From contig NW_024103452.1 of NCBI RefSeq assembly GCF_003945595.2, positions 3,553,493 through 3,617,492 on the forward strand: a DNA stretch of 64,000 nt. Reading direction: 5' to 3'. This DNA is from Pipra filicauda. Lineage: Eukaryota > Chordata > Aves > Passeriformes > Pipridae. Made by a program: the position numbers and the translations under genes. Positions 12,201 to 25,261 of this stretch are shown here, piece after piece. Below the pieces are notes generated by a model. It saw only the letters and a list, made by a program, of their open reading frames with translations, did no database searches and was not told where the DNA came from. How positions within the stretch are numbered: the stretch's first letter is position 1; each line of letters starts with the position of its first letter.

Positions 12201-13370
12201 CTATGGCAGTGAATCTACTCTGAAGTAGTAAATTGAGAAATTGCGACCAGGAAGAGAAGGTTGCAAAGGCTAACAGAATGCTGTAGCAGCTATTCATGTG
12301 CCTTTGTAGGATGTCTGGCAGCTGTGACATGGTGCTTCTAAGTAAGGGATCAAAAGAGCTGATGCCAGATTTAGCCAGTGTGATTGACACAGTAGCTGAT
12401 GTCAAATTTGCGTTTGTTTAATAATTTTCCTAGATTAAACAATTACATCTATCTCTTTATTTTTTTTTTAATTTTACCTTTTTTTTATTTTTTATTAATA
12501 ATAACTGCTCTCTAATTTTCTAAACAGTGTGCAGGATGTATTATTTTCAGGAATTCTCAGAATACTTAGCTCATCAATAAAAAAAAAAAATATCCCTTGA
12601 AAGATAGTCACTGCCCACAAAAAAGTATTTTAAATCAAACTTTGAAAGTAGTCAAGAGTTACCTGTTACCTTCTACTAGATTTCCCTAAATCTTTCAAAG
12701 AGAACAGTTACCTTTAAAGGAAAGCAGCTACTGGAAACATAGATAAGATGCAAGTGTTGTTATTCACTCCATCAGCCTATGAACCTTTCTTTAACTTTTA
12801 AAGGGATTACAAAAGATTACATACACAAAAATAACAGAAAAGCAAAACAGCAAAAATAAAGACCCAAAGCCCAGCTGCCATCAATCCCAAACTGTCCATT
12901 TTAGAAGGTCTTGTCCCCCGTTTCCAAGTGCACTTTACCATCTCTGAAAGGCAGCCTTCGATGCAGCACAGACTGCAAGAGAGAGACACGAAGAATCTTT
13001 ATCTGATCGGTAAAGATCAACTCCCTAGAAGGCCTATTCATCTTCCAGCCTTCAATTTTTTGCGTATATGTCATATTTTTATCTCTTCTAGCCAGCACAG
13101 GATTCTGTCAGCAAATGGCCCAATTACAATTATATTCAGTACAATGAAATAAATCTCTTTCTCTGTGCTTCACACTCTCCTTTAAGTATTTTCTTTGAAA
13201 ATAATATTCAACTACTTCTTGATATATTAAGCTATTACAAAATGTGTAAGCTTAGAGTTATTAGATATCAGTAGCCTCACAAGCTTTCTAAAACACCAAA
13301 TCCATGCATTTTTTTTAGGTCATTTTAAGAATATAAATACCCAGGGAGAATATATCAATATCAAGCATAA

Positions 13371-13390
13371 ACAATGTAGAACAATGTAGA
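13371..13390. repeat. 10-bp tandem repeat (acaatgtaga, two copies)
   Basis: Two perfect adjacent copies of the decamer. No function is apparent. Confidence 0.85.
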
Positions 13391-15294
13391 ACACACAATG
13401 AAATTCAAACACTGATTATAAAATTCTTTTCTTGCATGAACAGCATAAAAGCCATAAGGAGTATGTGTAAAAGTGGTTTCAGACACAGTTTTCATATATG
13501 TATCTGAAACAAAAATATTGTTCTTCCATAGTTGATTATGAATTGCATATGAATTACAGGATGAGGAAGAGATTTTGTAAGACTCAGATAAGGTGTCTGA
13601 AGTGCCAGTGGCAGACTGATACAGCCTATTTCACTATAGGTTTAAAACAGATCAACAAATTCTAAAAGATTGCATTTTCATCTCAGTAAGCTGTTACTTT
13701 CCATATTAAACCAAATTAGAACTATTCTCTTCTGCCTTGATTCTACTGTCTTTATGTGCATGGCATGTGTTATATTTTCATAGGAATTCTTGGTAATGAA
13801 TTATCCAAATACCCGTGAATTACCCTATTGTATAAAAAGATCACCCAGTTTGTCTCAAGGGAGTGTCATTTCAACAAATAACTGTAAACTGGAAGGCCAT
13901 CAGCCCAAAAGTGAGCATAGATGTCCTACCAAAGCACTTTTCATATAAATTACTGGCCTAAATGTATATATAATTTAAGACAATTAGGAATTAGCACAAC
14001 TTTTCAAAGAGCTTGGACCGCAACTCAAAATCACACCTCAAGCTTTTTCTTCCACTTTACAAACAATTAAAAACAGCGTAAAATGCCAGATTTATTTTTT
14101 TCTAATTCAGTTGTAGACTACGAAACTCAACTGCAATTAAACAATAAGCAGAAAATTTCTTTCCATTTTGTGTGCTTGTCTAATGCATTTCCAGTCATTT
14201 CTGCTTTATTCATATGAACAGTAATTTTATTTCAGACCTTCTTAATCAGTTTTTCTAAAAAGATGACCTCATATCCTACACAAGGCTGTCATGTTGGCTA
14301 AAAAGAAACCTAATGGAAAAAATTTATTATCACCTTTCACATATTTAGAAGACAGGGCTTTAAAGTATTTCTGTATCTGTTACAAGCTATAATGAAAAAC
14401 ATTATGATTCAAGACAATTTTTATTCCTCTTGTTTAATTAAATGAAAGAAGGAAAAATAAGGCTGATTCTCTATAGAGAAATTTTACTCTTCTCGTAGTT
14501 TTCCAGTTCCAAAGCAAATCAAGCCACTGGTCTAAATAAGATCAGAAATCAATGGGAAATTGGATCTGGCCTAGAGTACTTGAGATTACAATATTGCAGG
14601 TGAAGTTAATGCTTCCTGACATAACTAATGATATTTATTTTAACAGGGAAAACTGAAATAGGGAGACCCTAAATGAAGACATCACGCATATGCTTTTGAC
14701 ATCTAAAATGTCATGTGCAATCACCTGTCTGACAAAACTATCTTATAGGAAAAGTGAAGAAAGATAAAACCAAAGGAACATTTGTCACAGTAACACTTCT
14801 CCACTACGTAAAAACAGCCCTTCTCTAAAACATGAACTAGAAAGAGTTCTTCTATTTCTTCCTTTCTCTTACTGTGTGGATTTAAGAATTTAGATAATGC
14901 TATCAAATTAACGAACAGAGAAGGCAAAAGTGACATAGTGGCAGTACTTCTAAAAGAGTGCTGAAAGTGTCTTTCAAATATATTAGACTATATTAGGATT
15001 CTCAGTTAAGTTTTAGTAAGAATATAAGATTCTTCAGTAGTAGTCAAATGTACAGTTATTATCAAACAGCCTTTGTTTCAATCCTGAAAACAAATCACAG
15101 AAGAGCTGGAGCTATATACAGCATTGAAAGTGATCAGTGGAGAATAAATAACTGAATAACTAAATAAATAAGCTAAACCCCATACATTTAAACTTCTGGA
15201 AAAGTGGTATAGCTGGATATGCACTTAGGTGAGTGCACAGCCTATGGAAGTTGCAGGGGGCCAAGTACCAGTTTGTAGCTTTCTGAAAACTTAG

Positions 15295-15313
15295 GCTGAG
15301 GTTTCACCTCAGC
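15295..15313. repeat. Short inverted repeat (8-bp arms, 3-nt loop)
   Basis: The arms gctgaggt (15295-15302) and acctcagc (15306-15313) are perfectly complementary around a ttc loop. It could form a small hairpin. No poly-U or gene end lies next to it. Confidence 0.8.
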
Positions 15314-15661
15314 TTGGTCTCTAATGTTCATAATCCTAAAATGAAAAGCAACTTTACGTGAGCAGTAAATTTAATCACAGGTGCAAAGTCATTGCTGGAG
15401 GGCACCTTTCTGAGTACCAGAGAACAGAACAGTTCAAATACAGCCCCAATGAAGAACAGAGGGTGCAAAAAATTGTCTTTTGTTACTGAACCACCAAGTC
15501 CAGTACATGAGGTATGAAATACCAATTGCATAATATATCTTAAAACTTAATATGGTGCAGTATGTGTGTACAAATTAATTATGTTCCACTATTATTAAAC
15601 AGAAACAAGGAATGTAGGAAATTCTCATCAGAAGGTAGAGAAGCATCATTTCCATATTTAT

Positions 15662-15686
15662 GGAGAGAGGGAGGGAGGAAGGAAGG
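15662..15686. repeat. Purine-only tract (GA-rich)
   Basis: Twenty-five bases of uninterrupted G and A (ggagagagggagggaggaaggaagg). Such tracts can adopt triplex structures, but no functional claim is made. Confidence 0.85.
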
Positions 15687-16473
15687 CTGTTCAGTTCCCA
15701 AATCAAAGTATATTTCTAGGATGTGTGGACTCAGGAGATTTGAGAAGCTGGGCAATATTATGATAGCTTGATATTGCCAAAAATGTTTTGGTAGACAAGG
15801 GAGTACAATAGAAAGAACTGTAGATAAAGGCACGAAGAAAAACTATTAGAAGAGTAAGAAATAGTCTGTCAAATGCGTCTGCAGATGTCACGTAGCAGTG
15901 AAATCCTACTAGATTGCTGCACAGAAACAGCGAAAGACCACTTCTTTAAACATATAAGTTATACTTCTCATTTGCAGAGGTTTAAACTCCTTAGAGCTTA
16001 TTACATTTTCATTCTAATAATTCATATGCCTTAAATGCAAGTCACATTAGTGTTATATTTTTAAAAAGGCTCACAGTGAAGGACACAGGCTGAAACCATT
16101 AGACTGAAATTGCCAACTGCTCTGACAAATCACAAATTGCATAACACCACCAGTTCCAGCTCACTGCCTGCCTTAGGAAACTCTTTTAATCTTCACAGCT
16201 GAGCTACTAACTTCACAGGCATGATTAGAAGATGACATGTATATTGAGTAGGCATGCCTTGCTACCCTGGTTTCTTTCGGGTAGTTTCTAGCAACTCAGG
16301 GAGAAAACTACATCAATTTATTTTTAGTAATATCAAAATAACTCCCTTCAAAAATAGTGTTCTAAAATGTCAACAAGGTAATTTTCCTCTTACTTAAAAA
16401 AAAGAAATAATAACTTATATGTAGTTCAGCTTGCTTTAGAACTCCTTTAATATTTCCTCAGTAAGCATCCAGT

Positions 16474-16491
16474 AAAAAAAAAAAAAAAAAA
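16474..16491. repeat. Poly(A) run, 18 bases
   Basis: Eighteen uninterrupted A residues. No retrotransposed gene is recognised upstream, so this is treated as a simple repeat. Confidence 0.9.
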
Positions 16492-17440
16492 GTAGGGAAA
16501 AAGAACAATTCAAGCAAATACCTCCTTGCAAAGGACAAGGAGAAGAAAACATTGATACAGGTTGGCATCACTTATGCAAGAAAAACACTCATGAAGTAAG
16601 TTATCTTTAATCAAATAGTGCATCAGCAGTTGCATTTTGTCTCATCATACAATCAAACTGAACAAAAAATTTCAAAGAATGCTATAGTTATATATGAATT
16701 TAATAACAATATATATCAAATTACATCAATTTACATTCAATACAACTCAATAACAGTATTAAATAAATATTGTATATTCAAAATACTTCTTGCTGCATTT
16801 TTTTGGTTTAAAATTATAGCTTCTGCTACAATCACAGAAGTGGATTTCAGCTAAGTGGGAAACACTACACACAGAGAAGTACAGTGAGTTCTGGATTTAC
16901 TCACACTGTGTGCTACAAAAGGCATTTAGATGTAATGCTGTTGTAATCCCAAAAGAAGCTCAGAAAGCTGGCAATTTAAAATCTCTGCTGAAGAGACAGG
17001 CAAATATCTCTTTTGGCCACATCACCAGAAAAAGCATTAATCTCTCTCAGAGTTACATAGGTATTTATAGAAAGAAGAGCAAAACCCAGAATTTTCAGAA
17101 ATAACAAGAGTGAACAGAGCTAATTATCATCTCTTCCTCTGCAGAATAGGACTGAAATGTTTTATTTCATTAAGACACATTCATAAGTGATAATGATTAA
17201 GTCTGATGTAGTTAATGATTTATAATAAGATTGAGATAGCACTGAACTCTGCAGTAGACTTTTCAGAAATGGGCCCATGAACAATGCAACTTTATTCATA
17301 ATAAAATATAGAGCTTGACTGGTAGATCCTAAATGCAAACTTAGAAAAAAATCAGCATCTTCAGTTCTCAGATGAATAAAATAGAATCATGAATTTGACT
17401 TATTACAAGTCTGTTAAAAAATTAATCCACTTCTTAAATA

Positions 17441-17464
17441 CACACATACACACACACATATATT
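17441..17464. repeat. (CA)n microsatellite, interrupted
   Basis: A short cacacatacacacacacacatata array, a typical dinucleotide microsatellite with T interruptions. Confidence 0.9.
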
Positions 17465-20395
17465 TGTTTAAAACTACAGTTGAATAACAAATGTAGCTTT
17501 AACAAGGCATGAGTGTCTCAACAGCTTTGCATATCAAGTTAAAAAATAGAGCAGGTGGTGGGCTATAGCTGCTGAATAATCAACTTGATCTCATCAGCAG
17601 TCAGGGGGTGAGAGCCAAGGAAACATGTTACTGTTGGCAACAGCAGAAACAAATGATACATTAATATTGCATGCTATTTTCAGGCAACATTTCCCTAATG
17701 GAAGTAATTCTAGTCAAAAGAAATAAGAAGTGTTTAACTGTGAGTCCTGCAGAAAACTGAGTACAAAGGGAAATGACCTTCTCCTGGCAAACCGTAACAA
17801 CGATTTTTGTTTTCCCAGAGATCCTGTGTCAGTCATGACAGCAATGCTGGAAACACATCACTGCTCCTACGCCTGGCTTTGACCTGGTGTAACAGGACAC
17901 CCAAAGCGCCTTCATTCTTTCTTATTACACAGAACGTAATAAAATGCTGCTTCTAATCTTTCCCAAATATGTTTTAAAAGAAGTGTTGCACGCCCAACAC
18001 TCTCTCTTTACTGGAGAGGTTCAAGTTTTAGCTTTCAAATATAGCCATGTCAAGTTTTTAAGAATAATTCATGTCCTTCGTTAGTAATTCTTTTTCTGTA
18101 AAGGCTTACATGGGATTTACTATGTTCTTATTCTCCAACAGAAAATTCAGACTGTAATGTAAAAAACACTTTATAATTAAAAGTCACCAAAAATGTAAGG
18201 TGAGAATGCTGAAAATGGTATATTTTACATTTCCATACATTGTTTTGGTTATTATTTCTCTTCAACATCATTTTTCATAAATATGTCATATACTAGACAA
18301 TCTATCACCTTTTTGTTCCAGGCAGCACAGTCCATTTCTGGGCACTCTTGTGATTATAAAAAAAATCCAACCTGATTAAAGTATGCAATTAAAATCATAT
18401 TTCTGCACTATAAGATCTCTAAAATGGACTTACATGTGAAAAAATACCATTTTTCATCTTAAAATCTACAGCTTTAAAATTAATGTGCATTGCCATGGTT
18501 ACAGAAGCACTTAACAACTTTCCACATCCACTTAGTTGTAAATACTGTTAATTGTATTTAACATAAAGGAAAGTAAAATGGAAAGATGACATGATGTGAT
18601 CAAAGTCACACAAAACATTAGTGTTAGGTGCTAGTAACACCTAAGTCCATAAGATTTATCCTCTGAGTGAAGCCATCGTATTTTCCTTTCAGTTATTGTC
18701 AACCATTTTTTATGATTATGTACATGACCTATAGCTATGCTTAAAAAATGTATTTGATTGACTTAGTGAGTATTTTACATATTTGAATCGACATTCAAAA
18801 TATAATTTCCTTCCAATTTTCAGGAAAAGAAAAAAAAATCTATTAAGAATGTTTTTAGTGTTACCCTCACAGGCAACACATTTGAGAACTACTACAAGTG
18901 CTTTAGGTTATGTATGATGACTTCCACCAAAAGGTGTTTAATTAGGATGTCTCACACTTTTCTTGGTATGAAAATCTAATTGCCACCTTCTAGCTCAAAG
19001 AACACAGTCAAGAAGCATTATCCCATCTCAAAATTGCCTAAGCATCTTTCTCATGTCACTTTCACATCTGGTGTTATTTTATTCTATTTTTCGGTCTTGC
19101 ATGCTTCTATTCTACAAAGGTAATATATTGAACCATACCAACAAATTTAGCACCCTCCAAAAAGTGTGTTTTCTTTTATTCCAGCTAGAGCTACTTACTG
19201 AAAACCATCATCAGAATCAAACTGTGAATGGCAGAAAGAAATAAGAAAAAGTTAAGACATAATTATAAAAAAAGATAAACTAAACACACATGTCAAGAAT
19301 ATCAAGTATATCTTAAAGCAAAATCTGGTAGTATCTTGCCAGACTGGACATTTGATGTAGCTAACTCAGTATGATGCAGTTGACTGCAGTTGATCCAAGT
19401 CACACCTAAAAACTCATAGATGCTGCCCACAGGGAAGAATTTATTCCACAATCCTGTTAAACTGGCACACCAGATAGCAGAGCTGATTTTCAGAAATCAA
19501 TCTGAGTCTTATATTAAGAGACCTGAGCTGAAACTTGAAAGACTCGCAGATTGTTACAGGTTTAGAATTTTTTTAAACTCTGCAGGGTGTTCCTGTAGGA
19601 TTTCATGGAATGTATTTGGGCTATATGCTTAAGGAATACTGGCAAACATGATTTTTGAAAGTGGAAAGGCAGATTCTTCTGGGCACTTCTCTGCCGTATG
19701 AAACATTATGATTTGAGAAGTCTTACACTTTGTAACCCATTTAGGTCATTGGTAGCACTGAAATGTTGAACCCCTACTATCTGAGCTGGAAAGTGACTCT
19801 TAATGCTAAGGAAAAAGACATATGTCTCTGTGAAAACAACCTCTAGATTTTGATGTGTATACTGCATTAGCTGGGAGCTGCACCAGCAAAGCCACTGGTG
19901 CTCTGACACAAGCTTTCCACGGAAAAGCTGGCAGCCAACATCCAGAGTGCCCAGAAAGTCAAAAAAGAAGAAAGTGGCAACTTCTTCTAGCTCATAATTT
20001 TTTATAACTACAATTCAAAGAGAAGCTACTTAAATGCAAAGCTGCTCTGGATCTCAATCCATCAAGTATGTTGTTATCCAACAAAAACTAAAGCAGTTGA
20101 TCACATAAGCACTCAGTTGCTGGAAAGATCACAGCTTTGATTAGCAGTTTAACTGGAAATGAAGTCACTGGCTACTGTGCAGTACAAAAATACTGTGGAA
20201 AGGAGATTTATTTACACACTCTGTGTTGGAGTTTTACAGGTACTGTATGCTGTAGAATGTAGCACTGAGTTACACTACATACGTTTCACTGAGTTTGTAA
20301 AAAACATCTTTATATGGTATTTACATAATAAAGTAAGAAATGCATCATAAAACATATGCTTATTTTCTGAAATGTGTATGTAAAGTACACTAATG

Positions 20396-20468
20396 AAAAG
20401 AAAAAGAAACAACAAAAACAAGCAAACAAAAACCCCCAAAAAAACAAAACCACAAACAACCCCTCCAA
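20396..20468. repeat. A/C-rich low-complexity tract
   Basis: About 70 bases made almost only of A and C, with runs such as aaacaaaaaccccc, following a gaaaag-rich lead. The complementary strand is a G/T-rich tract. No element boundaries are visible. Confidence 0.85.
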
Positions 20469-21968
20469 ATATTTACATTGTAAATAGTTTGAAAAATCAT
20501 TATTTTGTGCTAGGGCATATAGTCCAGACAGATACCTTCTTTACAGTATCATAATAGGGTTTGGTGTTCGAAGTTTTTTTTAGGTGGTAAAGTGTTCAGC
20601 TGACTAATTACTTTATTAGTTTGGAGCATTTTTAATTCCTGTCCTTTTAGCCTCAAGAAAACATCAAGGAAAGAAAAAAATAGCAAAAAACCCCAAAGGA
20701 ACCAATAAAACTCCCTCACCTTATGTAAAGTAACTTGTACACTGCTTAAATTGTTCCTTATGATTTCAGAGTCCTTCTTACCTTCAAAAGATCATGATAT
20801 TCTAAGAGTAATAGCTCTTTATTCCCTGAATCACCAGTCATTCTCCTTTGTGATTTTCTTGCATAAGTAATTTTATGCACAGTTTTTAGCCTACTGTTAG
20901 CAGACAGGTTTATATATAGATATGTATAGAGTGATGGAGCATTCCAAGGTAAGCTGACTTGCAGTCATTATAGCTATAACTGTCAAAATGCTGTAAGTTC
21001 TTATTCCAGTTATAGCAAACTTTTTTACAGCATACTAACTGAAAAAAACCCAAAACAACCTTAACCAAAACAAACAGCCTTCTTACTGAAGTAAAGAGTA
21101 AAGGAGAATTCCTTTAGTCTTTGAGCAATGTAAAGGATGAGATATTTTTTGAGAAAGTTGAGAAAATGGGGTCTTCATATTGAATACAAATTTCACCTTA
21201 AGGTTCTCCTTCCCTATTCTGAGGTATCATCTCTTATGATTTGCACCAATGTCTCCCAGGTACAGTTGTGCCTATGTCTGAATTTTTTGGCAAGAATGAA
21301 TAAAGCTAGGTTTTTTTTAAGTAGAAGGTAAAGGGAAGAAGCACTTTCCTTCCACTTTGGGCAATACCTTCCAATGTTCACAGAAGGCTTCCTAGCAGTT
21401 CAAGTCAATCCAGAATAGTGAATATTACCAAACAAGAATTTTACTTCACAGCATTTAAATAAAATGAAAACTTTGTTAAACTGAATCTTTTCCCAGGTTG
21501 ATATAACAGTTTCACATTAATGAAGCTTATTTCAGTGGCTAATTATATCATGAATTTTGTGTGCAACCAGAAAGGAATTTGTATTGGGTAGGTATTTATT
21601 GAATTGGTTTTACATACAAAGAAATATTTACATTTTCCTTAAGCAATGATATTTGCAGCAGGTTAAGAACTGAATCTTCACTATCACCCTCCCCCTCTTA
21701 GCATAAACCTAGTCAAAAGTCTTAGAAAGAAAACATGTTCCAGTTTGGAATAGGAGGTCATGCTTCCTAAAAATACTTGAAATGCTTATTTTTCAAATAT
21801 GCAGTTTCTAGGTATAGTACATTTGACAATGTCATAGAAATACTGTTCTTCCTTATTTTTGAACAATCAAGTTGTCAGATTTGTTTTAAGCGGAATCCAC
21901 AACATTGTACCAAAATCTGCTCAGTCAGTAGTAGCTTATTAAACAGCTTTAGCTTTGTTTGGGTTTTG

Positions 21969-21986
21969 CTGTTGTTGTTGTTGTTT
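21969..21986. repeat. (GTT)n microsatellite
   Basis: About five GTT units within a longer T/G-rich block (roughly 21956-22010). Confidence 0.85.
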
Positions 21987-22162
21987 GTCGGTTGTTTTCT
22001 TTGTTTTGATCTTTAATTTATGGAAATAGCACTGCTCAGATGATACAATGAATGCTAAGCAAAGTATGTTACTGGTGCAAATCCCGGGTAAATTGTCTGT
22101 GAGAAGGATGAAAGGCAAATCTGAGAAGCTGCAGCACAAGACAGTCATGCCCTACTGGTCCT

Positions 22163-22191
22163 TGGAAGTTACCCTATCCAGGTAACTTCCA
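22163..22191. repeat. Perfect inverted repeat, 11-bp arms, 7-nt loop
   Basis: Left arm tggaagttacc (22163-22173) and right arm ggtaacttcca (22181-22191) are exact reverse complements around the loop ctatcca. It is the strongest short hairpin I noticed in the window. It is shorter than a miRNA precursor stem and not adjacent to any called gene. Confidence 0.88.
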
Positions 22192-25100
22192 CAAATTATT
22201 AGGATTTATTAGAACTATGCTGAATCTATAGACAATTTAATTCTAGTCCGAATACACTGTTTCCCAAATATTTGACCTAGGCAGAATCTCCACTGTTTTA
22301 AGCAGGGATGTAAACATTCATTACTACCTTAAAATAGATGAGGTCAGCCCAGATCCACTGTTCACTGACATATGAATCTTTCATTTATGAGGCTGACCTG
22401 AGAAAGCCTGGGGCAGAAGAGATGCCAGAAATTTATTCCCTAAAGAACTACTTCTCTATCTATATAATTATGATCAAAATTAATTGCTCTGCATTATCCT
22501 CTTGCAACACTGTCTTCTCTCCTGCCTGAGACAAAGCAGCCCAATTTATGGCCAGGAGAAAAAGATCAAATTTTCAAATAGAGTGACTCTACTGATCTTC
22601 CATATAAAATGAATAAGTCTTCTAGGAGTAAATCCACATTATCTCGAAACTTACAGTAAAAGAAAAGGTAGATGGAGATTTCAGTGCCGTGTCATCTACA
22701 CTGCTATTGCTCAGTTTTACTCCCTTGTCAACTGTAATTTCATATTCTGCATTTAGAACTTTATCATCTCTCAGCATACAAGGATTTAATGTCTGTCACA
22801 GAGACTCAATAAACCATATGTGTTCATGTGTATACAATGCCATTTCAATCTCAGACAATATATGTATGCTAATATGTCTGTGTTTGAGAGCTTAACAGCT
22901 CTCTAAAGTACCCAGATTCGGCACTTAAACAGCTTTATGAAATCTAGTATTGCCTTACAAACAAGTAAGTACTTTTACGCATATTAAAAATACTCCTTAC
23001 TAGTGTGTGTTAACCAAACTGTTCTGTGCTATAAAGAAACCTATTATTTGTTACTCCAGCACGTGTACTGTCTCATTACCAGTCAGGGGACCCATTTCTC
23101 TGCAGGCACCACAGCAATCACTGTAGAATTGGCATGTAGCAAGACAAAGCAAACTTTTTATGCAGCTGAAGCATTTGGATACCAGAACAGAATAGGAATC
23201 CCTAAAGAATAAGTGTTCAAACACAATATTAGAGCACATCTTGAAGTGTAGTTTAGCTAATAGCACAGACTGAGCTGAATTGATTTTCCTCAGTTATTTA
23301 AATCTCATTATATCTGCTCTATTTAATTCCTTCTCCATTTAAATTGATACAAAATATAAAACAATCTCTAAATAATTTAGTGTGAAAACATACAAGCTAA
23401 TTTAAAGCTAAAACTTGAAACCCGCACACATTCTAAACACTTCCTTTTTAAGGCATCATTTTATTTTATTTTTTTTCTGACTTGAAGCTACCTTTTTGTT
23501 TCTTTGTTTTGGAGAGACAATGAGTTTTTGTAAGGTGTTATTCTTCTCCCCCACCCAATAAAAAGTGTTTACAAAGAGGCCCTTAAGTTTCAGTTTCTTT
23601 GATTTTATGCTACCAATAAAGGTTTATGTTTTTTGAAATTCTTTTGAAACTGCAATTAAATTAATGAAACCTAAATGATGTATTCTTAACCACGCAATGC
23701 AGTTTTTCAGAATTACAAATTAATATAAATGTCATCATGACTGTTAATCACTCTCTTTCAATTATAAACTGAAGACTGAAATGCCACCTCACAAGATAAC
23801 ACCAAGGTCAGACATTGCTGGCAGATGTCACAGGGAAGGTTGGAGGGGGCAGCAGAAAGAGGGTGAGTTAACGCAGCAGCACTTTCTATGAGCAGACCCA
23901 TGTGCCTCAGACATGTATAAAATTAATTTTATAATTAAAAATATAAAATCATCTCCTGTAATTCACAAATCGCACTACTGCATACTTCCCTCTTGTGCCA
24001 AATAGATCTTACAATGGATATTTATACATTAAGAGCTGAAACTCTTGTTGGTCTTCAACAGTTTTCAGGTAAAGATCTTCATGAGAGCATAATAAATGTG
24101 AGTAACATCTAATTAATATTTTCAATTCATTTCTGTTATCTAGTTTCAAAATTAAAATATTTACCACAGAAAGATGTCTGATCTTGTGTTATTCTGACTG
24201 AAACCATATCATCCTCAATTTTTCTTGTTACTTTTGCCTGTAATTTTTAAAGCAGTGTTTTTATCCCTCAAAAGACCTGTTTCCAAATGCACATTAAGAC
24301 ACATATTTTCACATTCTTGCTCAGTGCCATATATAGAATTCTGCATATAGGCATTACACAGCTACACAACTTTTCACTTCTATTCCTATTCTTTTTCAAT
24401 CATAAAATCTATTAATGAAAACCTCTTTTTTAAATCTGAGCCACATTTTTAAATGAGCCACAGTTTCTGATACAATAAAACTGTGATTATTATTTCAAAG
24501 AAAAAAAGGGATGCTTCGGTAACATTATTCCCAATATCACTATTCTTACTCAGCTTCCTCATTAAGTAAGGTATCCTGGAGACAAAGCTCTTCTTGAACC
24601 CATTATCATCTATTACCCAAACTGTTCTCTCACACATACACACAGAAATTGATGCCTGCAATTGTCTAACCTACAAAGCTAAGTCACAGAGAACCTGGCA
24701 ACACCCTTGCTTTATATTGTCAATTGGAGCCTTAGATCTCAAATGCAAGAAGAGTCACCTAAAGTTTTTTTATTTTAGAGAATAGTTGCTTTGTAGCTTA
24801 ATTAAAGCACTGTCTGACGGTTCAGAAGATGGGAATTTGCTTCTCCTGCAAGGTTTGACAATATGCTCAGATAAAATGTGATAATGCATCTTATGCAAGA
24901 AATAGTGAAATGTGACATTAAACCTTAGCCTCTAGCTTTACAAAATTCAGCCTTAATAGCTTTATCTCTTGTTTATTTCCACTAATATACTTAATAGAAA
25001 TACATGACTGTCTGCTTTGTGAGTATATGTATCTATGATCTTTTAACTGAAATTTTAATATACTTAAAAAGAATGACAGTAATGAGCTTTATAACTATTA

Positions 25101-25225
25101 GCAAACATCAAAAGAATTATTTTCCTATAGTAATAAACCATACTTTTGACCTATTCTACTCATTTAAAATTAAATATCAACTAAAGTCCAAGAGGCTCAG
25201 GAATTTTTTCAGCAATTTCTTGTTT

Positions 25226-25261
25226 GGGGTTTTTTGTTTGTTTGTTTTGTTGTTGTTGTTT
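25226..25261. repeat. (TTTG)n/(TTG)n low-complexity tract
   Basis: Runs of tttg and ttg units in a T/G-only block. It is a simple repeat with no recognisable element attached. Confidence 0.85.

Noticed and set aside
18489..18502. RFX X-box-like attgccatggttac
   Set aside because: It has a mismatch in each half-site and no promoter context, so it is too weak to call.
20756..20840. Minus-strand donor GAAG|gtaaga with upstream open sequence
   Set aside because: The only available acceptor has no pyrimidine tract, and composition is no different from the background.
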